A stretch of DNA of 64,000 nt, taken from the NCBI RefSeq assembly GCF_900292015.1, contig NZ_LR130759.1, positions 4,588,001 to 4,652,000 of the forward strand, in the 5' to 3' direction. Numbering within the stretch: the stretch's first letter is position 1; every line of letters begins with the position of its first letter. The position numbers and the translations under genes are program-made. The notes under the pieces are model-generated. The model had not been told where the DNA came from. It saw only the letters and a list, made by a program, of their open reading frames with translations, and searched no databases. This DNA is from Mycobacterium basiliense (GTDB lineage: Bacteria; Actinomycetota; Actinomycetes; Mycobacteriales; Mycobacteriaceae). Below, in pieces: positions 37,501 through 47,155 of this stretch.

Positions 37501-40500
37501 CGAGGTCGAGCCTCCGCCGATCATGAATTCATCAAATGTAATGGGATTAATCGTGATCGCCGGTATGAGAATCGCGCCGATCTCATTGTCCACGGTTATG
37601 CCCAAACTAATCGGCAGTGGCGGTATCGGTATGGTGACACTCTTGTCAATCGGTTTGGGGATGCGGACGTCCACCCCTATCTCGTCGGACATTGCCCCAA
37701 GAACTGAGATTTGAAGGTGCAGCGGGATGGGAGTGGTGTTGGTGACCCCGATGCCGTGCACCATGAAGGGCTGCACGGTGAGGGCAGTGATGCCGCCGGT
37801 GATGGGGATGTTCAGGATGCCGCCCCCACCGATAGTGAGGGGGATCTGGGGGATGGTGATGGTGTAGTCGGCGCCGATGAGGCCTTGGCTGGTGCCGCGC
37901 CAGAACAGGCCGTTGTTCATGTCGCCGGAGATGAACGCCCCGGTATTGACGTTGCCGGTGTTCCCGATCCCGGTGTTGGTGTCACCGGTGTTAAACCAGC
38001 CGGTGTTGACGTCACCGGGGTTAAACGACCCGGTGTTGTACTCACCAGCGTTAAAGCCCCCGGTGTTGTAGCCACCGGCGTTGGCCCACCCGGTATTGAC
38101 CAGACCGGAGTTCAACACCCCCGTGTTCGCACTACCGGTATTACCGATCCCAGTATTCAAACTGCCCGAATTAGCGATCCCAAAATTCCCGTTACCGGAG
38201 TTGAAGAACCCCACATTGCCCGACCCGGAGTTAAACAACCCCACATTGTCACTCCCGGAGTTCCACCCCCCAAACCCAACCTGACCATCCCCACTTAACC
38301 CGATCCCAATATTGTTGCTGCCCTGGTTGCCCCACCCAATGTTGCCGACACCGGTGTTACCCCAACCGAAGTTACCCAGACCGGTATTACCCCAACCCCG
38401 ATTCCCATCACCGAAGTTGGCCCCACCAATATTGGCCCCACCCACGTTGGCCCCACCCAGGTTGTCCACCCCCACATTGGCCACCCCCACATTGTGATCA
38501 CCAACATTGCCCCCACCCACATTGTGATCACCCACATTGGCGCTACCCAGGTTGAAATCACCCAGATTGGCATTCCCCAGGTTCAACCCACCCTGGTTAG
38601 CAAAACCCAAACTAAACACACCGAGCCGACCAGGCCCCTGGGAGAACAACCCCGCCACATGATCACCCACAGTGCCCACACCCGAACCCATACTCGAGAT
38701 CGTGTTAGTCCACCCCGACACGCCATCACCAAGGTTGAACACCCCCGACCCCAACGCCCCCACATTGCCCACACCCGAATACCCCAGACCCCCCGCGGCC
38801 ACATTCCACCACCCCGAGCCACCACCCACATTCCCAAAGCCCGACGCACTACCAGCCCCACTATTAAAGAACCCCGACGACGGCCCACCAGTGGAATTGC
38901 CCAACCCCGGCCCCGCCGGCACCTGCACCACCGGAATCACCACCGGCCCCACACCCGGACCCGAAATCCCCAACTGCAACGACTCCCCAGGACCCCCCAC
39001 CACCAAATTCAACGACGGACCCATAACCCTGATCGGATCCACCACAATCGGCCCCACGGAACCGCTTAAAGCGGGGCCGTTCAGGAACAATGTTGGGATC
39101 GTGAAACCCGGAATAATAATCTGCGGGGAACCATTTACTATGGTGCCGATAGTGCCCGTCAAAGGGATGTCGAGGGGAACGTCAACACCAAAGCTCAGTC
39201 CAATTTCTGGGATGGTGATAGTGTAGTCGATGCCGGCTTGGCCTTGGGCGTCGCCGCGCCAGAAGAAGCCGTTGTTGAGGTTGCCCTGGTTGAACCCACC
39301 GGTATTGAGGTCACCGGTATTGGCGAACCCGGTGTTGAGGTCACCGGTGTTCATCCAGCCGGTATTGGTGTCCCCAGGGTTGAGGCTACCGGTGTTGGAC
39401 AACCCGACATTGAAACTGCCCGAGTTGTAGTCACCCGCGTTACCCACACCGGTGTTCAACAACCCGGTATTGAACACCCCGGTGTTATACCGCCCCGAGC
39501 TAAACAATCCCGTGTTGTGACTCCCGGAGTTACCCACCCCCCAGTTCCCAGTCCCGGAGTTCAACAACCCCACATTGCCCGACCCGGAGTTCAACAACCC
39601 CACATTGCCGCTCCCGGAGTTCCACCCCCCAAACCCAACCTGACCATCCCCACTTAACCCGATCCCAATATTGTTGCTGCCCTGATTACCCCACCCAATA
39701 TTGTTGAACCCCGAATTCCCCCCACCTAAGTTATAGCTACCGTCGTTACCAGACCCGATATTGTAGGACCCCAAGTTCCCCGGCCCCACGTTATACAAGC
39801 CAACATTCCCCGACCCCAGATTGAAACTCCCCTGATTCCCCGAACCAACATTCCAACTACCAAAATTCCCGAACCCAACATTGCCCTCGCCAACACTGCC
39901 CCCACCCACATTCAAACCACCCACACCAGCAACACCAACATTGCCCACACCCACATTCGCCAACCCCGCATTAAAAATGCTCGTCCGGCCCGAAAGGTCA
40001 GCGAAGACGGCCTCCGCGGCCGCGGCCAAGGTCCCGCCTCCCAAGGCAGGACCTTGCCTCAGCCGGGTGAACGGCGTCAACGCGGAGGCAATCGCTGAAG
40101 CCCCGGCGTGGTAATCGAACATGGCGGCCACATCCTGGGCCCACATTTGCTCATATTCCGCCTCGACTGACGCGATCGCCGGAGCGTTGAATCCGAACAA
40201 ATTGGCGGTCACTAGCGACACCAGCTGTGCGCGGTTCGCCAAGACCGTTACCGGATGCACCGTGGCCGCCAGGGTCGCCTCAAACGCGGCCGCGGTCATC
40301 CGTACCTGACTGGCCGCCTGTTCTGCCTGCGCCCCCGTCAAGGCCAGCCACCCCAGGTAGCTTCCGGCCAGGTTCGACATCGCCGCAGACGCAGCTCCCT
40401 GCCACGCGGAACCCACCAGCGCCGAGGTCACCGATGAGAATGCGGAAGCGGCCAATCCCAATTCGGCGGCTAGATCGTCCCAGGCTGCGGCGGCGGCCAA

Positions 40501-40572
40501 CATCGGCCCCGCGCCCGCACCTCCGAACATGCGGGCCGAATTTATTTCAGGTGGCGACACCGAAAAACTCAT
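31531..40572 (-). CDS. Giant PPE-MPTR protein, 3013 residues, three long repeat units
   Basis: Residues 1-180 are a PPE domain: [24 protein letters not shown], the WxG-type turn SAWQGAAS, and the [15 protein letters not shown] segment. The rest is the MPTR type, thousands of NxGxGNxG-like pentapeptide units (for example [16 protein letters not shown]). It is built of three near-identical units of about 930 residues. Each has an A block ending [12 protein letters not shown], a linker with YTITIPEI and [12 protein letters not shown], a B block ending [12 protein letters not shown], and another linker with [13 protein letters not shown]. Only the linkers differ much. It should be exported by ESX-5. 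No PE partner is adjacent. It lies between ctpE and the Rv0909/Rv0910 pair, which I recall as direct neighbours in H37Rv. Confidence 0.93.
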   Translation of the reverse strand: MSFSVSPPEINSARMFGGAGAGPMLAAAAAWDDLAAELGLAASAFSSVTSALVGSAWQGAASAAMSNLAGSYLGWLALTGAQAEQAASQVRMTAAAFEATLAATVHPVTVLANRAQLVSLVTANLFGFNAPAIASVEAEYEQMWAQDVAAMFDYHAGASAIASALTPFTRLRQGPALGGGTLAAAAEAVFADLSGRTSIFNAGLANVGVGNVGVAGVGGLNVGGGSVGEGNVGFGNFGSWNVGSGNQGSFNLGSGNVGLYNVGPGNLGSYNIGSGNDGSYNLGGGNSGFNNIGWGNQGSNNIGIGLSGDGQVGFGGWNSGSGNVGLLNSGSGNVGLLNSGTGNWGVGNSGSHNTGLFSSGRYNTGVFNTGLLNTGVGNAGDYNSGSFNVGLSNTGSLNPGDTNTGWMNTGDLNTGFANTGDLNTGGFNQGNLNNGFFWRGDAQGQAGIDYTITIPEIGLSFGVDVPLDIPLTGTIGTIVNGSPQIIIPGFTIPTLFLNGPALSGSVGPIVVDPIRVMGPSLNLVVGGPGESLQLGISGPGVGPVVIPVVQVPAGPGLGNSTGGPSSGFFNSGAGSASGFGNVGGGSGWWNVAAGGLGYSGVGNVGALGSGVFNLGDGVSGWTNTISSMGSGVGTVGDHVAGLFSQGPGRLGVFSLGFANQGGLNLGNANLGDFNLGSANVGDHNVGGGNVGDHNVGVANVGVDNLGGANVGGANIGGANFGDGNRGWGNTGLGNFGWGNTGVGNIGWGNQGSNNIGIGLSGDGQVGFGGWNSGSDNVGLFNSGSGNVGFFNSGNGNFGIANSGSLNTGIGNTGSANTGVLNSGLVNTGWANAGGYNTGGFNAGEYNTGSFNPGDVNTGWFNTGDTNTGIGNTGNVNTGAFISGDMNNGLFWRGTSQGLIGADYTITIPQIPLTIGGGGILNIPITGGITALTVQPFMVHGIGVTNTTPIPLHLQISVLGAMSDEIGVDVRIPKPIDKSVTIPIPPLPISLGITVDNEIGAILIPAITINPITFDEFMIGGGSTSLTANIAGGLGPVTIPVLQLSAMPGLGNSTSVPSSGFFNSGAGGVSGFGNMGETVSGFWNVVSQGSGYKNIGNVLSGFTNVGEVLSGINNTNSVGLATSGVGNVGDQLSGLFFEGADRTRIFNAGLANVGVGNVGVAGVGGLNVGGGSVGEGNVGFGNFGSWNVGSGNQGSFNLGSGNVGLYNVGPGNLGSYNIGSGNDGSYNLGGGNSGFNNIGWGNQGSNNIGIGLSGDGQVGFGGWNSGSGNVGLLNSGSGNVGLLNSGTGNWGVGNSGSHNTGLFSSGRYNTGVFNTGLLNTGVGNAGDYNSGSFNVGLSNTGSLNPGDTNTGWMNTGDLNTGFANTGDLNTGGFNQGNLNNGFFWRGDAQGQAGIDYTLTIPAISLNLDAKIPINIPINATLGNIVIDRFTIPTLYLNGNNLTGSIGPIVVDPNPMATITGPSLNLVVGGPGESLQLGISGPGVGPVVIPVVQVPAGPGLGNSTGGPSSGFFNSGAGSASGFGNVGGGSGWWNVAAGGLGYSGVGNVGALGSGVFNLGDGVSGWTNTISSMGSGVGTVGDHVAGLFSQGPGRLGVFSLGFANQGGLNLGNANLGDFNLGSANVGDHNVGGGNVGDHNVGVANVGVDNLGGANVGGANIGGANFGDGNRGWGNTGLGNFGWGNTGVGNIGWGNQGSNNIGIGLSGDGQVGFGGWNSGSDNVGLFNSGSGNVGFFNSGNGNFGIANSGSLNTGIGNTGSANTGVLNSGLVNTGWANAGGYNTGGFNAGEYNTGSFNPGDVNTGWFNTGDTNTGIGNTGNVNTGAFISGDMNNGLFWRGTSQGLIGADYTITIPQIPLTIGASGFLKLPITGEISTMTINPITLHGEGGSGIPLIAHFTLLGSTQSTSIDIPGTSLSFDLPSLPISIGVDINDEVSAITTPTIWINPITFDDFLVGSDTTPLTANIAGGLGPVTIPVLQLSAMPGLGNSTSVPSSGFFNSGAGGVSGFGNMGETVSGFWNVVSQGSGYKNIGNVLSGFTNVGEVLSGINNTNSVGLATSGVGNVGDQLSGLFFEGADRTRIFNAGLANVGVGNVGVAGVGGLNVGGGSVGEGNVGFGNFGSWNVGSGNQGSFNLGSGNVGLYNVGPGNLGSYNIGSGNDGSYNLGGGNSGFNNIGWGNQGSNNIGIGLSGDGQVGFGGWNSGSGNVGLLNSGSGNVGLLNSGTGNWGVGNSGSHNTGLFSSGRYNTGVFNTGLLNTGVGNAGDYNSGSFNVGLSNTGSLNPGDTNTGWMNTGDLNTGFANTGDLNTGGFNQGNLNNGFFWRGDAQGQAGIDYTITIPEIALDLNIGVPINIPVSGHLGDIVIDSFELPLIHLNGSGGNSLTGTVGPIVVDPIRVMGPSLNLVVGGPGESLQLGISGPGVGPVVIPVVQVPAGPGLGNSTGGPSSGFFNSGAGSASGFGNVGGGSGWWNVAAGGLGYSGVGNVGALGSGVFNLGDGVSGWTNTISSMGSGVGTVGDHVAGLFSQGPGRLGVFSLGFANQGGLNLGNANLGDFNLGSANVGDHNVGGGNVGDHNVGVANVGVDNLGGANVGGANIGGANFGDGNRGWGNTGLGNFGWGNTGVGNIGWGNQGSNNIGIGLSGDGQVGFGGWNSGSDNVGLFNSGSGNVGFFNSGNGNFGIANSGSLNTGIGNTGSANTGVLNSGLVNTGWANAGGYNTGGFNAGEYNTGSFNPGDVNTGWFNTGDTNTGIGNTGNVNTGAFISGDMNNGLFWRGTSQGLIGADYTITIPQIPLTIGGGGILNIPITGDISGLTVNPITLHGPGGSGIPVNLLLTVDGQSGGATIRVNIPDTDIGFDVHVDGLPITLDVPLDSELTPVVIPTLHIGAIPLDFTLGGPTTNLNAALGAGIGPISIPVIHVDPVPGFGNSTGAPSSGFFNSGAGGTSGFGNYGDTLSGALNFGSYASGLQNYGGSLLSGFANLGDTFSGIGNTGALGLAIAGVVSGIGNVGSLLSGLFLSGSAP
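32216..33403 (-). repeat. B block, copy 1 (1188 bp)
   Basis: Near-identical in DNA to 35012-36199 and 37835-39022. It codes for the MPTR block from [21 protein letters not shown] to [12 protein letters not shown] and beyond. All three-frame shadow translations agree across copies, so the copies have hardly any differences even at silent positions. Confidence 0.9.
33590..34706 (-). repeat. A block, copy 1 (1117 bp)
   Basis: Near-identical to 36386-37502, and over its first 760 bp to 39221-39980. It codes for the block running from [20 protein letters not shown] through [14 protein letters not shown] to [12 protein letters not shown]. Confidence 0.9.
35012..36199 (-). repeat. B block, copy 2 (1188 bp)
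   Basis: Displaced by 2796 bp from copy 1 with no length change. Divergence starts abruptly at both ends, at 35011 and 36200. Confidence 0.9.
36386..37502 (-). repeat. A block, copy 2 (1117 bp)
   Basis: Displaced by 2796 bp from copy 1. The left border (GTGTAGTCGATGCCGG) and the right border (GGCAGTCAACG) are shared by the other copies. Confidence 0.9.
37835..39022 (-). repeat. B block, copy 3 (1188 bp)
   Basis: Displaced by 2823 bp from copy 2. Similarity to copy 1 goes on a little past both borders (from 37795 and to about 39053), while copy 2 diverges there. Confidence 0.9.
39221..39980 (-). repeat. A block, copy 3, truncated (760 bp)
   Basis: Displaced by 2835 bp from copy 2. It stops at 39980, where the sequence joins the unique PPE domain (SIFNAG replaces RIFNAG at the junction). 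At least one base difference (near 39763) is visible against the other copies. Confidence 0.88.
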
Positions 40573-40920
40573 CGCCGCAGCCTCTCTCAGGCGGCCGCCT
40601 TGCCCGTGGCCACCTGCCGATCACAGCCTGCGGCGACCCGACAGTCGCCAGGATCCACCCGGTCGTCGGCCAATGGCTGGTAACGCACCAGCATACGGTG
40701 GTCACCGCAGGATTACGGGGACTTTATCAAAAAAATATGACCACTGGTCATAATCGGTCGAAATTTGTTGCAATGTAAAGTCTGTGTACAAGCCTCATAT
40801 CCCGGAGCATCGATACGCTGTTTGTCTACTGAAGGACTTCTTTGTATCGGGTGCGGGGTGCACAGTTCTTGCCTTTCGGATACCGCACAAATTGCGACTA
40901 TGACTACCGTTGTTGGGCCA
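40573..40920. promoter_or_regulatory. 348-bp AT-richer region upstream of the giant PPE gene
   Basis: No gene is supported between the ctpE stop and the PPE start. The stretch 40720-40800 is notably AT-rich for this genome, includes a run of seven A, and carries a perfect 17-bp palindrome (40736-40752). This looks like a promoter with an operator about 165 bp before the PPE ATG. Confidence 0.55.
40736..40752. promoter_or_regulatory. Perfect palindrome TATGACCA-C-TGGTCATA, probable operator
   Basis: Two 8-base arms are separated by one base, a spacing usual for TetR- or MarR-type dimers. It lies in the only plausible promoter region of the giant PPE gene. The cognate regulator is unknown. Confidence 0.6.
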
Positions 40921-43311
40921 CTATCTCCACACTCGCGGCTTAACCCCAAGCATCCTGGCCCGGATCCACCAGATCGCCTCGATCGCCACGGCACCCAGCA
41001 GACCGATCCCTAGCGCGGTCGATGTCACCACCAGATTCGAAGGGTCGAGAAAGAACTTCCTCTGCGCCAGCGGAAGGCTGAATATCACCAAATAGGCTAG
41101 CCCACATGCAGTTACTAGCCCCACGCGCCACCACTGGTAGGGACGCGCGACCACCGCAAGCACCCAGAGTGCGGTTACCAGCAAGGTGATCAAGGCCGCG
41201 GTTGACGCTTGAGTTCGTTCGGCCCACGTCGCGTGACGACCCGGGTAGGCGGCCAGGTAAGAAACGAAAGTCGCTATCCCGACCACCAGTCCAGAGGGGA
41301 GCGCGGACGTCAGCACCCGCCGGACGAACCCCGGATAAGCACGCTCGTCATTCGGCGCCAGCGAGAGAATGAATGATGGAATTCCGATCGTGAACCATGC
41401 CGCAATGGTGACATGAATCGGTTGAAATGGATAAAGCAGCGGATCAGCTGCCAATGGTTTGGCGAACAAGCACTCGATACCTACCAGGAAGGCCAAGAGC
41501 ACCGAATACACCGTTTTCGTAAGAAATAGATTGGCGACCCTTTCGATGTTCCCGATCACCCGCCGTCCTTCGGCGACGACGTGGGGCAGCGTGGCAAATC
41601 GATTGTCCAGCAACACGATCTGTGCTACCGCGCGCGATGCTGGGCTCCCCGCCCCCATGGCTACGGCGATATCGGCATCCTTAAGGGCCAGCACATCGTT
41701 GACACCATCTCCGGTCATCGCCACGGTGTGACCTTGCGACTGCAAGGCGTGCACTATCGCGCGCTTCTGATCCGGCCGCACCCTGCCAAAAGTCGTGCAA
41801 CCATTCACGGCGCTCGCGAGTTCCCCTTGCCCCGAAGGGAGTTGACGCGCATCTATCGCCTCGCCGGGTAGCCCAAGCTTTGCGGCCACGGCGCCAACGG
41901 AAACCGCATTGTCACCGGAGATGATCTTGACCGAAACATCTTGACCCGCAAAGTATTCTATGGTGGCCCGGGCGTCAGGACGCACCTTCTGCTCCAGCAC
42001 CAGCAGAGCAACCGGAGCCACTTCGCCAGGAGCGTCCGGGCCGTCCACGCGCATCTTAGCGTCGCCCAGCAGCAAAACCCGAAAACCTCGTGCCCCAATG
42101 CGTTCGGCCTGTTCAGCCACCGGAGACTGCGAGTCGAGCAGCACATCAGGTGCGCCCATAACCCAGTTGCCATGGTCACGGAATGAAACACCGCTCCACT
42201 TTGTTGCCGACTTGAAAGCCGCAGTCGCAGTGACGATCCAGTCGGGAGGGGAACCGTACGCTTCGATAATCGCTTGCATGCTGGCATTGGGTCGGGAGTC
42301 CGCTGCAGCCAGGGCGGCCAGCACGTCGGTAACCCGATCTCGTCGCCCGGAACTGCCGATTTCTACGACATCGGATACCCGCATGCCAGTTTCCGTCAAG
42401 GTGCCGGTCTTGTCGGCACAAACCACGTCGACCCGCGCCAATCCTTCTATGGCCGGCAGTTCCTGCACTAGGCACTGGCGTTGACCCAGTCGAATGACGC
42501 CGACCGCAAAAGCGATTGACGTCATCAGGACCAGCCCCTCGGGGACCATCGGCACCAGCGCGCCCACCGTCCGCAAGACCGATTCCCGCCAGCCAGCCTT
42601 CGTCGTGAACAGCTGGGTATAGATGGTGAGCAGTCCCGCCGGCACCAACAGATAGGTGATGAATTGCAAAATCCTGTTGATACCGTTGCGCAGTTCGGAT
42701 TTCACCAGCGTGAACTTGCTGGCGTCGGCAGCGAGTTTTGCCGCATACGCTTCGTATCCCACTTTGGTGGCGCGGTATGCGCCGGCACCCGCGACCACAA
42801 AGCTGCCCGACATTACCTGATCACCAAGCTCTTTGGCGATCGGATCGGCCTCTCCAGTCAGTAGTGATTCGTCGACCTCAAGGTTGTCCTGCTCCAAGAT
42901 CTGACCGTCGACGACAATCTGATCGCCGGGTCCGAGTTCGATGATGTCGCCCAAAACAACCTCGTTGGGCGACAGGGTGCGGGTGCCGGATTGGCGGCGC
43001 ACCAATGGTTTCGCCTGTCCGAGTATCGCGAGACTGTCCAGCGTCTGCTTGGCCCGTAGCTCCTGGATCATGCCGATGATGCTGTTGGCGATGATGAGCA
43101 GGCCGAACAGCCCGTTGATCACCGAACCCGTCGCCAGGACGATCAGAAGTAGCACACCCAGGATCGCGTTGATCCGCGTGAACACGTTGGCCCGGACGAT
43201 CTGTGCAACACTGCGGGTAGAGCGCTCCGGGATGTCGTTGCTCTTACCCTCGGCTACGCGCTGCGCCACCTCGGCATCGGTCAGGCCGCCTCCTGGAGCC
43301 GGACGAGTCAT
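40921..43311 (-). CDS. ctpE: P-type cation-transporting ATPase CtpE
   Basis: The 796-residue ATPase has all P-type motifs: the actuator TGEAD ([14 protein letters not shown]), the phosphorylation site [10 protein letters not shown] with D300, KxxSGDN-type [18 protein letters not shown], and [21 protein letters not shown]. About eight to ten hydrophobic segments are visible, including [16 protein letters not shown], whose PEGL in the fourth helix resembles Ca2+-type pumps. The M. tuberculosis homologue has been linked to calcium uptake. Its ATG overlaps the stop of the beta-lactamase-like gene in an ATGA, so the two are translationally coupled. Confidence 0.95.
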   Translation of the reverse strand: MTRPAPGGGLTDAEVAQRVAEGKSNDIPERSTRSVAQIVRANVFTRINAILGVLLLIVLATGSVINGLFGLLIIANSIIGMIQELRAKQTLDSLAILGQAKPLVRRQSGTRTLSPNEVVLGDIIELGPGDQIVVDGQILEQDNLEVDESLLTGEADPIAKELGDQVMSGSFVVAGAGAYRATKVGYEAYAAKLAADASKFTLVKSELRNGINRILQFITYLLVPAGLLTIYTQLFTTKAGWRESVLRTVGALVPMVPEGLVLMTSIAFAVGVIRLGQRQCLVQELPAIEGLARVDVVCADKTGTLTETGMRVSDVVEIGSSGRRDRVTDVLAALAAADSRPNASMQAIIEAYGSPPDWIVTATAAFKSATKWSGVSFRDHGNWVMGAPDVLLDSQSPVAEQAERIGARGFRVLLLGDAKMRVDGPDAPGEVAPVALLVLEQKVRPDARATIEYFAGQDVSVKIISGDNAVSVGAVAAKLGLPGEAIDARQLPSGQGELASAVNGCTTFGRVRPDQKRAIVHALQSQGHTVAMTGDGVNDVLALKDADIAVAMGAGSPASRAVAQIVLLDNRFATLPHVVAEGRRVIGNIERVANLFLTKTVYSVLLAFLVGIECLFAKPLAADPLLYPFQPIHVTIAAWFTIGIPSFILSLAPNDERAYPGFVRRVLTSALPSGLVVGIATFVSYLAAYPGRHATWAERTQASTAALITLLVTALWVLAVVARPYQWWRVGLVTACGLAYLVIFSLPLAQRKFFLDPSNLVVTSTALGIGLLGAVAIEAIWWIRARMLGVKPRVWR

Positions 43312-44888
43312 CGGGTAAACGTTCCCAGCTTGTCAGCATCGAAGTACTCGAGGTTGAGGGTGTCGCCGGAAAACGTCGCCTTCGAAATCGACCCGGGCAA
43401 AGCGTTTTCGGTCGACAAGGTGAACGTGAAGGTGTCGCCATCCCAATGTGTCAAGTTGAACGTCTGGTTCTTCGGCCCCAACGACAGCTGTAGTTGGCCA
43501 TCATGATCGGTCACGGTTGCCGGACCCCAGTACTCGTTGGCATAGACGCCGACGTAGTCGCTCAGCCCCCTGGCCGGCTCAGGGTTGACTGGGGTCTGCT
43601 TGCCTACCAACGACCCGTCCGGATTGTTCATCGGGCCAATCTGCTGCCGATATAGGTTCGCCCAGTCCTCGCGCACTTCACCGTATTGCACCAGATCGAC
43701 AAATTCCGCAGTTAACGCCTCCGGTATTCCGTAGGGCGCAGCGTTGGTTAGCGCGATGATGCCGAGATCTTCCGAAGGCAACACGACGAAGTTCGTCGCA
43801 GCCCCCAACCCGAATGCCCCCGAATGACCGTACTGGGTGCGGCCCGCCGAGTTCACCGACACCGTGAACCCGTGACCGTAGAAGCCGGCCCGGGCCTTCG
43901 GCGACCGCGCGGCGGTCGATATGACCTGCGGTGTGATCGCGGGCAAAAGCGCTTCGGGCGAGGTTATCTGCTGGCCGTCGTAACCGCCGTTGGCCATCAC
44001 CATGGTCAGCCACCTCGCCACATCGTTGACCGAGGAACTGACGCCGCCCGCGGGCGCCTGCGCATCGGGATCGCGTTGGAACCGGGCCTGCCACTTGTCC
44101 CCCACTTTGATGTGGTTAACCGCGCGATTGGGCCTGGCCAGAAAATCGGCGAACCGCGAACTCGTAGACGTCATCCCCAACGGCCGGTACAGCACCTCTC
44201 CGGACAAGTCCTCCCACGATTTTCCGGCAGCGGCGGCGACCGCCTCGGCGGCGGCAGTCACCCCGAAGTTGGTATACGCGTAGCTGATTCGGAACGGTGC
44301 CAGCGGCAAGTACTTCAACCGTTCCAGCACTTGTTGGCGGTCATAACCCAGGTCCTCCAACGCGTCCCCGGCGTGGTCGGGCAGTCCGGAACGGTGCGAG
44401 TACAGGTCGGCGATGGTCACATGGCCGGTGACGTAGGGATCGCTGAGCGAAAACCAGGGCAGCTTCGAGACGACGGGCGTATCCCAACTGACCACGTTGG
44501 TACTGACCGCGTGTGCCACCACTGTCGCACCGATTGGTTTTGACATCGATGCCAGCTGAAAAACGGTGTCGGTATCCACCTTGTTGTCCGGGCCATCGCC
44601 TTTGCCCACGTCTTTGACGCCGAAACCCTTGGCATACAGCGTCTTTCCACCGTGGACAATCGCCACCGCCATACCGGGAATGCCGCTGCTCTTCATCAAC
44701 TCGACGACTAGGTCGTCCACCTTCGATACCGCTTGATCGATACGCCCAGGGGGAATGTTTACGCCCGACACCTCATTTGGTGACGCTTGCGACAACGACG
44801 GTGGGCTGGAAGACGGTTGCCGAGGTCCGCATCCGATCAGCACCAGCAACATCAGCACAACTGCGGCGCTCGCCGCGCATTTGGTCAT
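43308..44888 (-). CDS. Class C beta-lactamase/serine hydrolase-like lipoprotein (Rv0907-like)
   Basis: The 526-residue protein begins with a signal peptide and lipobox, [20 protein letters not shown] with Cys20, so it should sit on the outer face of the membrane. The serine hydrolase motifs are SxxK (S114-M-S-K117), YxN (Y205-T-N207) and HSGAFG near residue 350. Residues about 420-526 are a beta-rich C-terminal domain as in esterase/DD-peptidase relatives. It may be an esterase, a peptidase or a penicillin-interacting enzyme; the exact reaction is unknown. It is coupled to ctpE. Confidence 0.88.
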   Translation of the reverse strand: MTKCAASAAVVLMLLVLIGCGPRQPSSSPPSLSQASPNEVSGVNIPPGRIDQAVSKVDDLVVELMKSSGIPGMAVAIVHGGKTLYAKGFGVKDVGKGDGPDNKVDTDTVFQLASMSKPIGATVVAHAVSTNVVSWDTPVVSKLPWFSLSDPYVTGHVTIADLYSHRSGLPDHAGDALEDLGYDRQQVLERLKYLPLAPFRISYAYTNFGVTAAAEAVAAAAGKSWEDLSGEVLYRPLGMTSTSSRFADFLARPNRAVNHIKVGDKWQARFQRDPDAQAPAGGVSSSVNDVARWLTMVMANGGYDGQQITSPEALLPAITPQVISTAARSPKARAGFYGHGFTVSVNSAGRTQYGHSGAFGLGAATNFVVLPSEDLGIIALTNAAPYGIPEALTAEFVDLVQYGEVREDWANLYRQQIGPMNNPDGSLVGKQTPVNPEPARGLSDYVGVYANEYWGPATVTDHDGQLQLSLGPKNQTFNLTHWDGDTFTFTLSTENALPGSISKATFSGDTLNLEYFDADKLGTFTR

Positions 44889-45270
44889 GGCCGCACCTTA
44901 GCCCGACGACCCCGGACTCCCCGCACGCTGCGGGCAGCGAGTTGATCCGGACTAGTCGAATCCAGCCCTGGCAGGGGTCCCATTGACGCGGGCCGCACCA
45001 CGAAGAGCGTCGTGGGTGCTGGGCTCGGACGCCACGCATACGTCGGGCCGCACTACCCGCTGACCAGACCCTTCATCGAGCGCTCAATCATTCTCTACTC
45101 AGGCCGGCATCACGACCGGCCACACCCGCATCCCGGCTAGTGCACACCTGTCGGTTGCACCCGGCAACGGCGGCGCCGGCGGGAGCGCGGGTGTGCTTGG
45201 TGGCTTCGGCGCCCGTCAAGCGTGTCGAATAGCCGCGGAGTGCGGCGCCGGCCCTTCCGAAATCAGAGGA
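44889..45270. other. 382-bp region between the Rv0907-like and Rv0906-like genes
   Basis: No gene is supported. It should hold the promoter of the beta-lactamase-like gene and ctpE. I see no strong operator or terminator. Confidence 0.4.
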
Positions 45271-46389
45271 TCAGAGTCGCCACCACGGGTTGAACCGCAA
45301 TGGCTCAGACGGATCGATTCGCTGACCGGGTAGCGGCACCGCCAGCTGGACATGATTCGGCTCCGCCGCCTTGAGCAGGCGCTCGACCGGTTCGGCCCAG
45401 GGGTGCGGGGCCAATCGGAAGGTCCCCCAGTGAATGGGCACCAACAGCCCAGAGCCCGAATCGGTGACATCCAGATGCGCCCGCACCGCTTCCTCGGGGT
45501 TCATATGGATGTCCGGCCACCCGGGGTTGTAGGCGCCGATCGGCATCAAGGTCACGTCGAAGGGTCCGTGGTCCGCGCCGATCTGGGCAAAGCTCTTCGT
45601 GTAGCCGGTGTCACCGCCGAAATAGGCACGATGCGTAGGACCGACGAACGCCCAGGATGCCCACAGTGTGTTGTTGCGGCTCATAAAGCGCCCCGAGAAG
45701 TGCCGCGCTGGCATGCAGATGATGGTGAGTTCGTCGACCTGAGCGCTTTGCTGCCAGTCGAGTTCAACGATGCGATGCTCGGGAACACCCCACGACCGAA
45801 GATGTGCCCCCACCCCCAGCGGCACGAAGAACGGGGCCCGTTGACTGTGCACCAATGCGATCACGGTGTCGATATCCAGGTGGTCGTAGTGGTCATGGCT
45901 GATCACCACGGCATCAACAGCCGGCAACCCTTCCAGCTGCACCGGCGGCGGATGCAACCGCTGTGGACCAACAAGATCCGACGGCGAGCACCGATCACTC
46001 CACACCGGATCGGTCAACACCCGGTAGCCGTCGATCTCCACCAGCGCGGTCGAGTGGCCGAACCAGCTGACAGCAAGTGGACTGGCGTCACCCTTATAGA
46101 TCTGCGGAGCAGCTAGCGGAATCGACTTGGACGGCCGGCTGCCGCCCCGATTGGCGATCAGCTCCCACGCAATGAGCCGCAGTTCTTCACGGTTCAGGGT
46201 GTACATCGATAAGGGGTCAAGGTTGACGAAAACGCCGTCGCGGTAGTTCGACGACCCCTCCGACACCGCCTGGATAGACGAGGGATCGGCGCCCAAGGCC
46301 GCCGGCGCGCCGTGCAGTGCCCGCAACAGCCATCCTCCGGCGACCAGCGAGGCCGTGCCGGCCGCCAACCGTAGCGCTCGGCCCATCAT
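45271..46389 (-). CDS. NAPE-PLD-like metallo-beta-lactamase-fold hydrolase (Rv0906-like)
   Basis: The ATG at 46389 gives 372 residues, the length I recall for Rv0906; the longer frame overlaps echA6 without homology. A hydrophobic N-terminal segment (LAAGTASLVAGGWLLRAL) may anchor it. The metal motif is ISHDHYDHLDI, followed by RHFSGR, YFGGDTGYTKSFAQIG and PIHWGTF. This is the layout of N-acyl-phosphatidylethanolamine phospholipase D and of UlaG-like hydrolases. It probably splits a phosphodiester or lactone; the substrate is unknown. It starts 5 bases after the echA6 stop, so both share a transcript. Confidence 0.88.
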   Translation of the reverse strand: MMGRALRLAAGTASLVAGGWLLRALHGAPAALGADPSSIQAVSEGSSNYRDGVFVNLDPLSMYTLNREELRLIAWELIANRGGSRPSKSIPLAAPQIYKGDASPLAVSWFGHSTALVEIDGYRVLTDPVWSDRCSPSDLVGPQRLHPPPVQLEGLPAVDAVVISHDHYDHLDIDTVIALVHSQRAPFFVPLGVGAHLRSWGVPEHRIVELDWQQSAQVDELTIICMPARHFSGRFMSRNNTLWASWAFVGPTHRAYFGGDTGYTKSFAQIGADHGPFDVTLMPIGAYNPGWPDIHMNPEEAVRAHLDVTDSGSGLLVPIHWGTFRLAPHPWAEPVERLLKAAEPNHVQLAVPLPGQRIDPSEPLRFNPWWRL

Positions 46390-46394
46390 GACGT

Positions 46395-47129
46395 TTACTC
46401 CCCCTGAAACTTCGGCGGCCGCTTCTCTACCCGCGCGATCTGCGCCTCGATGACATCCTGACTGCCCCAGGCCTTGTCGAACAGCTCCTTGTGCTCGGCC
46501 CACGGTTCCTCGATGGCGCCATCGTCGTTGAGCACCCGCTTGGCGTGCTGGATCGCCAATGGCGCCAGACCGGCGATCTCGGCGGCCCAGGCCTGCGCGT
46601 CGGCCAGCGTCCCAATCCGGTTGGCCATCCCCGTCTGCAATGCGATGTCCGCGCTTAGCTTCTCCGCAGTCAGCAACATCGCGCGGGCACGTCCGTGACC
46701 GACCAGCGACGAGAGCCGGCGGATACTCCAGTTGTCCAGGGCAAGACCGTATTTTGACGTGGGGAACTGAAAGAACGCCTCCGGTGCGGCCACCCTCAGA
46801 TCGCACTGCATTGCCAACTGCAGACCGGCGCCGATGGCCGGACCGTTGATGGCTCCGATCACCGGCATCGGGGTCACGTCCATGACGCGGTGCAGTTCGA
46901 TGAGCCGGTCGGGGTAGTCGGCGGCAAACGCGTCTCCGGACAGGTCGGCACCGGCGCAAAACACCGTGCCCTGACCGGTCAGCACAATCGCACGGATCGA
47001 CCCGTCGCCCGCCGCCTTGAGTAAAGCCTCCCGCAGCTCCTCGACCAGCTGGGAGTTAAGGGCGTTGCGACGCTCCGGGCGCTGCAACTCAATGGTCATA
47101 ACGGCCTCGGCCTGGCTGATACCGATCAT
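46395..47129 (-). CDS. echA6: Enoyl-CoA hydratase/isomerase-family protein EchA6
   Basis: The 244-residue protein has the crotonase fold: [22 protein letters not shown], the oxyanion hole [12 protein letters not shown], and [35 protein letters not shown]. The catalytic glutamate that follows proline in true hydratases (PE) is absent here (PT), in line with reports that EchA6 binds long acyl-CoA for delivery to FAS-II rather than hydrating enoyl-CoA. A TAGGCT box lies exactly 6 bases before its ATG, so it looks leaderless. It diverges from accD3 over 26 bp. Confidence 0.95.
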   Translation of the reverse strand: MIGISQAEAVMTIELQRPERRNALNSQLVEELREALLKAAGDGSIRAIVLTGQGTVFCAGADLSGDAFAADYPDRLIELHRVMDVTPMPVIGAINGPAIGAGLQLAMQCDLRVAAPEAFFQFPTSKYGLALDNWSIRRLSSLVGHGRARAMLLTAEKLSADIALQTGMANRIGTLADAQAWAAEIAGLAPLAIQHAKRVLNDDGAIEEPWAEHKELFDKAWGSQDVIEAQIARVEKRPPKFQGE

Positions 47130-47155
47130 GCGGCAAGCCTATATAGCCTCGTCGA
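47130..47155. promoter_or_regulatory. Symmetrical bidirectional leaderless promoter, echA6 and accD3
   Basis: Twenty-six bases separate the two start codons. On the + strand TAGCCT (47144-47149) lies six bases before the GTG at 47156. On the - strand TAGGCT (47141-47136) lies six bases before the ATG at 47129. Both fit TANNNT. A TATATA sits at the exact centre (47140-47145). Transcription starting on the first base of both start codons is predicted. Confidence 0.7.

Noticed and set aside
31754..39657. Repeated + strand open frames opposite the giant PPE gene
   Set aside because: They recur with the exact offsets of the DNA repeat blocks and have no start signals or domains; they are shadows of the MPTR gene.
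31531..40000. Regularly spaced short repeats that could suggest a CRISPR array
   Set aside because: The 15-bp periodicity is in frame and codes for NxGxGNxG units; there are no constant-length unique spacers and no cas genes.
40713..40994. 93-codon frame on the - strand between ctpE and the PPE gene
   Set aside because: Cysteine-rich, without a domain, overlapping the ctpE 3' end and containing the operator-like palindrome; better explained as promoter DNA.
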